This document shows positions 39,950-49,200 of a stretch of DNA of 64,000 bases, one piece after another. A model generated the notes under the pieces. That model was not told where the DNA came from. It did not search any database and saw only the letters and a list, made by a program, of their open reading frames with translations. The position numbers and the translations under genes were made by a program. Each line of letters opens with the position of its first letter. Position 1 is the stretch's first letter. Source of the DNA: Chondrilla cf. caribensis (Eukaryota > Porifera > Demospongiae > Chondrillida > Chondrillidae); NCBI GenBank assembly GCA_964020155.1, contig OZ026546.1:4828900-4892899 (forward strand). Direction: 5' to 3'.

Positions 39950-40212
39950 CTACTTCACTGGACCATATGCTGGACTGTCAGTCATCACAATGTCTTCATA
40001 GGTCTTTGGTCCCTCTACTTGATCATAGACATCTTCACTTTTTGAAGGAGATCTCTTTTGAGATGTCTTCTTGTAGCAGTGTCTTGTTATTAGGACAGCA
40101 ACCACTCCAGTGATCACATTAGCCAACAAGAGTACAACAGTTAGTATGATGCCAGCTAGAAGTGGGGCTTCTACAGCTGGTGATGGCTGCGATGTACATT
40201 TCGGACATATAC
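39950..40212 (-). CDS. Receptor exon 5: TM helix and tail
   Basis: Acceptor ctgtag|GT. Encodes ICPKCTSQPSPAVEAP (juxtamembrane, two Cys), a helix LLAGIILTVVLLLANVITG continuing VVAVLI, the basic stop-transfer RHCYKKTSQKR, and a tail with SEDVYDQV, KTYEDIVM and SPAYGPV before TAG. The three tyrosines stand in YxxV, YxxI and YxxV contexts, suitable for SH2 or adaptor binding. They are not strict ITIMs because position -2 is D, K and P. The array copies in units B and C and the plus-strand copy at 55,104 are homologous but damaged. Confidence 0.8.
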
Positions 40213-43200
40213 CTACAGCAGTGTGGAATGTATACTATGTGGAATGTATACTATGTGGAATATATTAATAGCATATAATTGCTGTATAACATTATGAATG
40301 GATATGCTACATTTGAGAAACATAAGTTTCAGTGTATAATATATAGAGCACAATAATGGCAGGAAAATACACCACAAGAAATCATAAATGTGGTGTACAC
40401 CATGCACAGATATAATAATACTGACCAGGCCAAGCCACCGAATATGGTCTATTTTACTGTAATATGTTGAAATTGAAAACATACAGGGGGTGGGGGTTGG
40501 GGGGCATGGTCCCCCAGGAAAAGTTTGGATTTTAGGCCTTCAGAGGTAGTCCCTGGTGCCAATTTTAATGCCATTGTGTAAAAAGTCTCACCAATAATGT
40601 TATTGCGGTCACGCATGCACAATAATAATATTATAATGTTGCATTGCATTATGATTGATTATTAATGCAAAGTTGATTTGCAACAGTAACTTAGCTCAGT
40701 CTAGTCTACAAGTCTCATAGTATAGAGTACATGTTTGCTATTTATAAATTTCATGTAAAAAGTATCATATAGGGGAAAGTGGGCAAATGGGCCCGGGCTT
40801 CTTTGAATTTCATTCTTCGTAATGTATTCATTGGCAATGGCTCTCAAGCCAGGCTATCTGTCATGTCTTGGTGATAACTTATATGCAGGATCATCAAATG
40901 GTTTTACCTTGTTTGAGACATTGTGGTAACAAGGTACGATTTGATAGGATGGAGGGCACTGAAAGATTGCTCGGAAGTGGCATTTGTTGTAGGTAGGGTC
41001 AGAAGCAGCTGAAACAACTGGCATACAGCTAGAGTGCAGCAGTGATTGTTGAGCGAAAGACAAGGTCAGTAGTGCTGTCCTGATACTTTCAACTGATGGT
41101 GGCTCATTTCGCACATTGGCTATGGTCCTGTTAGGCTAATAAGCTGGGAGGCTTGTTGGCCTATTATGAACTTCCCCTTCAGACTCTCATGCAGGTGTTG
41201 GCAATGTACACAAATGTGCGCATAATTACACTCACAAGCTGTTTCAGCAGTAGCTGTATTCTCAGCACATCCAGTAGCACTTCCACAGTTGTTTTTTGGA
41301 ATAACTGTAAACTGATACTCTGTACCAGGATCTAGTCCATTTATAGTACATGGACTAGTGGTACAGGTCACACTATTCCCACAGTTTGGTGATGATGTAG
41401 GACAGTAGGTGACTGTAGTGGATGTGACTGGAGGAGTATTAGGAGGTTGTTGCCAGGTAAGGGTAACAGCATCATTGTCATCATGTGCAACAGCTACCAC
41501 ACTTGAGGGACATGAAGGAACACCTACAAGTGAGGAGAGTGGTAAAGTATTTATTCATGATGGATACGGATGGGTTTGTGCATGCATGTGTAGTTCTTTT
41601 TTGCAGTTATAATGGATATTAAAAGTGTCAAACTGGCAAAAGGGCTAAGTCACAAAATGCTACCTTTTTCAATTTTGAGCCTGGACTACAGTACAAACGG
41701 CTCAAGCTATAGCACTGAAATTGACGCAGTTGAATTCTGTTTTAATGCGCACAGTGCCTTTTGTTATTTATAGGTAGCCATCCTAGCATGTTTTGCAAGT
41801 CAATTGTCAGCTGTATACCAAAGTTACATCATGTAAAGATGCCAGTTTGGTATGATGCAGAACATCAAAGCATGATCATCCTGATATTAGTGGGATGTAT
41901 CAGTGCAAATCCTTGAAATACTTTAAGCTGTATACAGCTGATGTTGGGATGGTTATGCTATGATGTTGTGCTTGATGCAGTGGTGTACCGGTGTGACAGT
42001 ATATGCTGCCTTCGGTTAACCCAGCTTGTTCTTTAACTTTTTAGGAATGTGTCATCCCTACATCCATTTTCAATATTGAATGTTTTACATACTTAATATA
42101 CGTACACTAACCTCTAGAAGCAACAATCATAGTATTCCCAGTAAATCCAGTAGCACTTCCACAGTTGTTGTTTGGAATAGCTGACAAGTTGTACTCCACA
42201 CAAGGATCTAGTCCACTAATAGTACATGGACTGGTACAGGTCATACTATTCCCACAGTTTGGTGATGATGTAGGACAGTAGGTGACTGTAGTGGATGTGA
42301 CTGGAGGAGTACTGGCTAGTTGATAGGTAACAGTAGCACTGGAGAAATCACCATCCCTGTTTGCTGAGAAACTTGTTGGGCAGGAAGGAGGTCCTGAAAT
42401 GGAATTAAATGAATAAAATATTATTGGGCATAAAATTAAATCGGAACCTGACTTCAGGGGTATATATATTCACTCCTGGTCCATTCTCAGTCTGAGGTGA
42501 CATAACCAACCCTAAATCATAACTCGTTCTAAAGCATTCATCCTGAGTGCTTCACAAAGAAATTCACCCCAAATGATTCCTCAGAACTGCATGTGGTCTA
42601 CTTTCCTATATTTTTGCCATTTTTTCTACCATGTAAACTGAGCAGATCATTATTATTATTATATCTAGTTGTGAACAAAGTTCAGAACCTCACTATGATG
42701 TAGTATATAGAATACTTCCTAAATGACATAATAGAGAGAAAAGGGCTAATGAAAATGGACGTTAAAGTGGCTGCCCAACTCGATGTCCTGAATAATGTAA
42801 GGAGATATCCTACAATAGCTTGGGGGAAATGGAAAAATCGTGGAATAGACTTTTTAGATATGCTATTGATTAATTTTCCATTTCGACTTCCGGTATGTAA
42901 CACTCATACGATATAGCATAAGTGATCAATTATCGACCGCTACCAGTTATCGACTGGTTCGTGCTGATGCAGAATCAAACATTGTATCCAGAGATCTGCA
43001 AGAATATACTGTCCTTACCTCGTGTGCGTGTATGTCAAAGCAGACTCAATGAAGTGAAGAGTGTGTGTTCTTCGGCAAATGTTCTGAGTTGCCATGCTAC
43101 TACGAAGACGAAAAAGTGTTTAACGTCAAGGAAGCGGTCAAAGTCCACTCCTGCTGTACTGAGGTCACCGAGGAAGGTTAAGCAAAAACAGTGGACTAAT

Positions 43201-46200
43201 GAACAAAATTAATGGAAGAGGCAATGAAAGTGGTGGCTTCTGGGAAGTGTGGCATAAATAGAGCAGCGCTAGATTATGGTGTTCCCTGTACAATGTTGAA
43301 AGGCAGGCTAAGTGGTCGTGTGGAACATGGACAAAAGCCAGGCCCAGCCCCATATCTGAGTAGAGTCGAAGAAGAGTTAGCAGAGTATCTTAAGACCTGT
43401 GCATCCATTGGTTATGGTAAGACACGTAAGGACGTGATGCATATTGCTGAGCCCATTGCTACTGAAAAAGGTATTCTCAGAAAAGGCAGAATAAGTCAAG
43501 GTTGGTGATACTGTTTCCTCGAAAGACAAGAACAATTGACGCTTTGACGTGGAGACAATACTGCCCACGTGAGAATGGATGCTATCAATGAAGAAACCTT
43601 GAAGTAGTATTTCGATCTTTTGGAGGACACTTTGAAAGAGCACGATCTCCTGAACCACCATGCCCAAATCTACAACATAGATGAGAGCGGAGTGCCTCTG
43701 GACCCTAAAGCCCCAAGCATAGTGACACAGAGGGGAATAAAGAAGAAATGAAAAGAAAAAAAGGAAGAAAAGGCCAGATTACAGTTGTAGCTTGTGCAAA
43801 CGTTGCTGGGCAAACTATCCCTCCAATGTTGATCTACGATTCCAAGAAGCTCAACCATGCATGCTTGGACGGCAAATGAAGTTCCAGGCACAGGGTATGA
43901 ATTCAGTGATAAGGGGTGGACAACAACTGACCTTTTTGAAGGGTGGTTGACAGAGCACTTCTTCGAGTTTGCAGTTTGTGGGAGCCCCCTACTGCTGTTG
44001 CTAGCTGGGCACAGCGCTCACTACCAGCCAGAGGTGATTATAGGTTTGCTCGACAGAATGATGTGATAATGCTGTGCCTACCACCTCGATCATACAACAC
44101 ATGAAACACAGCCATTGCCGTGCATCTGAGCGCAATGACTGTAGTGTTATTATTGTCATTCCAGCAACACATACACCCTCAGCAGCAGATATGGAGGTGC
44201 ACTGCAATGCCTTGCTCAAGTTGTCTGTGCGCCATAAAATAAGGTCCCGAAGATGAACTCCAAAGTAGAATGAGAAGGTCTTGAATTGCGACTCTACACC
44301 AATGATGTGGGATTTGATGGTGGGGTCAGATGTGGAGTCCTTTAATGTCTCCCACAGACATTACAGAGCCGTGTAGTTGGTCAAAACGGACTTCAGGGAT
44401 GCTGCACGTACTGTCCAGCATGTGGGACACAGTACCCAAAAACCTGATGACTCTAGGTTCAGTTCACTCTTGAGTTTCTCCAGCTCAGTAGCTCGCTTTG
44501 GTGAAAATTTAACTAGCTTTGAAACCTCATAGGTGACATCAAGAGCATCTTTGGTGACTTTGCATTTCTTGATTGCATCACCAGCAGACAGATTTAGTGC
44601 ATGACCATGACAATGCAAGTACAAAGCACGTGGTTCCTCATCACGCAGTTGCTTTGCAACTCTACTCCTTGGGCCACTCATATTGCTGGCACCATCGTAA
44701 CACTGCCCACGACACTTGCTGAGCCCCAGGTTCATCCTGATTAAGGTGTCCTTGATGACATGGACAATGGTTGCAGTTGTAAGATCTTAAATCTTATACA
44801 AACCCATCACATCCTCATGTGCTTCCAAGTCTTAATTGCTGATCCAGCGAATGCAAACAATCAGTTGTTCCTTGTTAGAGCTGTCTGTGCATTCATCACA
44901 CATGATGGAATAGAAGGCTGATTCCTGGATAGCTTGTGAAATATCACGGAGAATTGACAATGCCATTACCTTGAACAGTTCATTCTGAATGTCATGTGAC
45001 ATGTATTTATTGGTTTTCTTCTCCATTCAAGCTGCAAGTTGAAGATCGTCTTGAGCACGGAACTGCATTAGCTACATGAGGTTGGAATCTGCCTCATCTC
45101 CATCTCCGTGCAGAGGGAGCCCTTGTCTCGCCAAAAACCTCAGATTCGAAAGAATCTTTAGAAGGCACTCCCTGTTCTTCTTTTTTCACTGAGAGTGTTG
45201 AGCTGACAGCATTTCTCCAACGTCTCGACAAGTTGTGGGTAAAACTATGGATACTTCAACAGCTTCATTATGGCTGTCTGACATTTCGTGCTTTTTGAAA
45301 GCGATCGTTGCGTCCTTCCAGTAAGAAAATCCCCTTTGTACGAAGGCAGGATCGGCTCTCTTCATCGTCATCTTTTTGGCCTCGAGTGATTTAACACATA
45401 GGTGGCAGAACACAACATCATTTTCCACATTGTATGTCAGCCATGGCCAAGAACTAAAGTAACTAGCTTGGCAAGATCGAGTTTTTACGTTCTTCTTCCC
45501 AAATTCCCGTGAAGGAAAGTCGAAGGATTTACTGGGATGAAATGCCTTCCCTTGCAATTTTGGCAGTTGGGAAGAAGCAGAAAACAAAGTCAACGCCATG
45601 AGGAATCGATGAAAAACAATGATATCATATCCAATTTACTTTCAGTACAGTTATTATAAGTCGGGCAACAGCTATGTAGCCATTTTTGATACTCAAAAAA
45701 TGGGTCTATATATAAGTTGAATGGGTTCATTGGTCTAAGTCATAAGTTTCGACTTTTAGTGGGGCTGCTCTTCAAAAATATTGATCAAAGGCTCCAAAAT
45801 TCGCCGGGCCTGAGTCAAAGACGGTCGAGTCGGGTAGAAGACTCGGAGCCCCTCTCCTGTAAAAGCAACTGACAACATTGTTGAAACGTTAGAAATTGTG
45901 CCCGAGCCCGGTCGAAGACCTTAAACGAGGGCTTTGTCGGCAAGAAGGCAGCCGAATTGAAGTGAATGCCGCTTTTCACCTCTGGGCCAAAATTTGTGTT
46001 ATACATTCATGTGTGGTTGAAGAGGAAGGCCTTATAGATGAAGAACAAAAGTGGTTTTCGAAAAGGGAGAGGATGCAGGGACCAAGTTCTTTCTTTGGTA
46101 TTGCTGGGACAAACGCAAATGGTCCAGAATTCAACTGGTATGCTGGTCGTGGTATTCATTGACTTTTCTAAGGCCAGTGATAAAGTGGTTTGGGAGAAGA

Positions 46201-49200
46201 TGTGGTCATGTTTGCAGAGTATGGGCATGAGCGGCAAGTTCCTTAGGTTCTTACAGGCCCTGTACCAGGGGAGTGTATGTAGAGTGAAAGTGGACGGGCA
46301 GGTTAGTGAAGACTTTGAGGTAAACACAGGGCTACGGCAAGGTTGTGTACCATCTCCGTTGCTCTTCTCTCTCTACATTAATGGTGTTACAAAGAGACTG
46401 CAGGAGGAGAAGTGTGGGGTAGAGCATGGCGAGGAGAAGGTTCCTGGTCTACTATTTGCAGACGGCACATGCTTGTTGGCTCCAGATGAATCTGGGTTAA
46501 AGAAAAGCTTAGATGTATTAGTTGAATGGTGTAAGGAGTGGGGAGTGAAGATCAATGTAGCCAAGTGTGGGATCATGCATATCCATAAGAAGAACATATT
46601 AGCTAGATGTGAGGTGAAGTATGAGGTGTATGGCGAGGCAATCCTGATGGTCTCATCCTACTATAATGCAAGGATTCTCTGTTTGTTTGTTCGCGAACTC
46701 CTCCGTCAGTTCACACACGATCGACGTCAAACGCTCCAATCCTCCTCAGCGGTACCCGTGGAGAGTCCTAAGGGGGTTGGTATTTTGTGTTGGGCCTTTC
46801 TTCTAGAATTCGAACAAAACCGTACTATCTGCCCACCTCCCGCCGTACTTGAAAGGCGCCATTTTCATGACACGTTATGGACGAATACGCCTGTAGGGCG
46901 GGTAATTCAGCTAGTCCTACTATAATGCAAGGATTCTCTGTTTGTTTGTTCGTGAACTCCTCCGTCAGTTTGCATGCGATCAACGTCAAACTCTCCAATC
47001 CTCCTCAGCGGCACCTGTGGAGTGTCCTAAGGGGTTTGGCGTTTCATTTTAGCCCTTTCTTCTAGAATTTGAACGAAACCGTACTATCCGCCATACTTGA
47101 AAGGCACCATTTTCATGACACGTTTACGGACGAATATGCCCATAGGGCGGGTAATTCAGCTAGTTGTATAAATACTTAGGATGTGTTGTAGACGAACATA
47201 TGGACTTGAAAGAGATGGTGGAGGATAAGGCAGAGGCTGGGAGAAGGTCTCTGGGAGCGTGTCTGCTGAGATGTCGGTCGGAGATTGGAGATGTAGCAAT
47301 TGGGATTTTTAGAAAGCTAAGGAGTCACTAGTGAAGTCAAGCATGTTGTATGGGGCTAAGGTATGGGGCTGCTGCCGAAATTTAGAATCTATCGAACAAG
47401 TACAGCTGTGGCCTTTCAGGATGTTCTTTGGAGTGGGCATACTACATCCCAAGGCGTCACTGTTGTGGGAGATGAAGTCAATGCCAGTTGTATGGGAGGC
47501 CAAGATGCACTGCATGAAATTCTGGATGAAGATTCTGATTAGTGAGGTATATGAAAGGAGGCTGTTAAGGAAGGTGGCAAGAGAGGCTGTGAAATGTGGC
47601 AAAGGGGTATGGATTAAGAACATGGCAAAATGAAGGCCCGGAGCAAGCAGTTTCTGGGTGGTCCGGCAAATATGCCTTTTAAAATTAATGACTACATACG
47701 AAATTGAATGTCAATAAATTAAATAAATGCTGTTTGGCTAGGTGACATATTATGGTTGAGTAGAGGCTGGAAAAACTATGGTTTGTTTCTAGAGATTTCC
47801 ATTGAACCTTATTCATAAAATAAAATAAGTGTTTTTGTCGGCGAGGAAAAAGTGAAAATGCCATTTGTGAAGCTGTAACTGCCTGGAGAACAGATCGAAC
47901 TAACCGAAAAATTTGAACAATAAAGCGTGTGCATTTACCGGCTAGACAAATTGGGAATTTTGATGTGCGTGCACAACCTGTATAATTCTTCAATAGCATA
48001 TAGCGCAAATTTGTCAACTTACTGTAAAAAGCTCCTCCCTGCTTCAAAATCTTGCCACCTATCGATCCTTTTGCTCGTCGTTTTGATAATGAATTAGGTG
48101 TCCTTCAACTTGTTGATTGACATTGCGTTGGGCGGTTGTGTAATACATGTATCACATGACCAGCTCTCAAGATGGCATTTCTAGACAGCCGTCGACAACG
48201 TTCGCTATTGTTCTCCCTGAACAGCTTAGAAATCAATTCTTTCCTTCTATGCTTTAGTTATGGAGAATTTTAGTTCTGAATCAGATTTATACAGGTGATT
48301 TGCACACATCACATTTGGTGAAAGCCAATATTGCAAGTTTTTTTTCAGGAGTTTGGCCGGACTTGCCGGACCACTTGCGCCGGCCTTGAAATGTATGCGG
48401 GATTTTGAGTGGCAGGATATGAGAGTAGATGCAATGAAGGGCCTTCATGATCAAGAGATTGTGGAGATGTTGAGAAGTATCGCATTAAGAAGGTTGAAAC
48501 TATGTTGGTAAAAGGAATTGGAGGAGAAGCCGAAGCTGTGTATGATGAAGCAGATGGCAGAACTGGGGATCGACTCTAGCTGTGCTGTCATAAGAAGCAA
48601 GAGAGCAAGAAGGATGCTAGTTAAGTTGAGAGGGGGAACAACACCGTTTCAGATTGAGATGGGAAGGTGGCAAGGAGTGGAGAGGGAGAGAAGAATATGC
48701 AAAGAATGTGAGAGTGAGGAAATAGAAGATGTCTGCCACTGGCTGCTGCAGTGCCCTACCTGGGAACACTTGAGGATACCATTGATTGATAAAATAGCTG
48801 AGTTGGATGGTTTTAGAGGAAAGAGTAACAGAGAGAAGACAGCGTTCATATTATCACAAGCCTGTTCAAAGAATAACATTTTAAATCATCTTAGTGTAAT
48901 GTGGTCAGCCAGATTTGGTGTGTAACTCATTATTTTGTAATTGTGATGGACTAGTGTACTAGATACTCCATAGTTAGTTCTGATGATATGTATTGAAGTT
49001 ATAGTGCGACATAGGACCAATGGTATGTCCTAGCACCTTTGGGTGTGGTGCACTCAAATTATTATTCATTGATTGATTAATTGATTGATATAAATATTGT
49101 GGACCACAACCGGAAGTCAACACGCACCTGCCCACAAGTAAATGCCATGACGTCATATGTTAGTTGCAAATGGCTGACAAGGCCAGCCAATTCTAGGTCC

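Larger units (their letters stand above)
46005..49090 (+). mobile_element. LINE retrotransposon, interrupted twice
   Basis: A 5'-truncated non-LTR element. The reverse transcriptase begins LIDEEQ, GFRKGRGCRDQVL and runs open to the catalytic box, which reads FADGT where FADDT is expected, so a catalytic Asp is lost. It continues AKCGIMHI and, after a Helitron insertion at 46,656-47,163, YKYLGCVVDEH to VKCGKGVWIKNMAK. After a MITE insertion at 47,633-48,388 it ends with a CCHC knuckle (CKECESEEIEDVCHWLLQC). A short 3' UTR finishes in ATTGATTGATTAATTGATTG repeats. Taking out both insertions leaves the flanking codons in register. Confidence 0.85.

Noticed and set aside
40483..40515. G-quadruplex from gggggtgggggttgggggg
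   Set aside because: Only three separate G runs; it looks like part of a degraded repeat (ggcatggtcccccagg).
47685..48047. 120-codon minus-strand frame
   Set aside because: Internal to a MITE; composition and content give no support.
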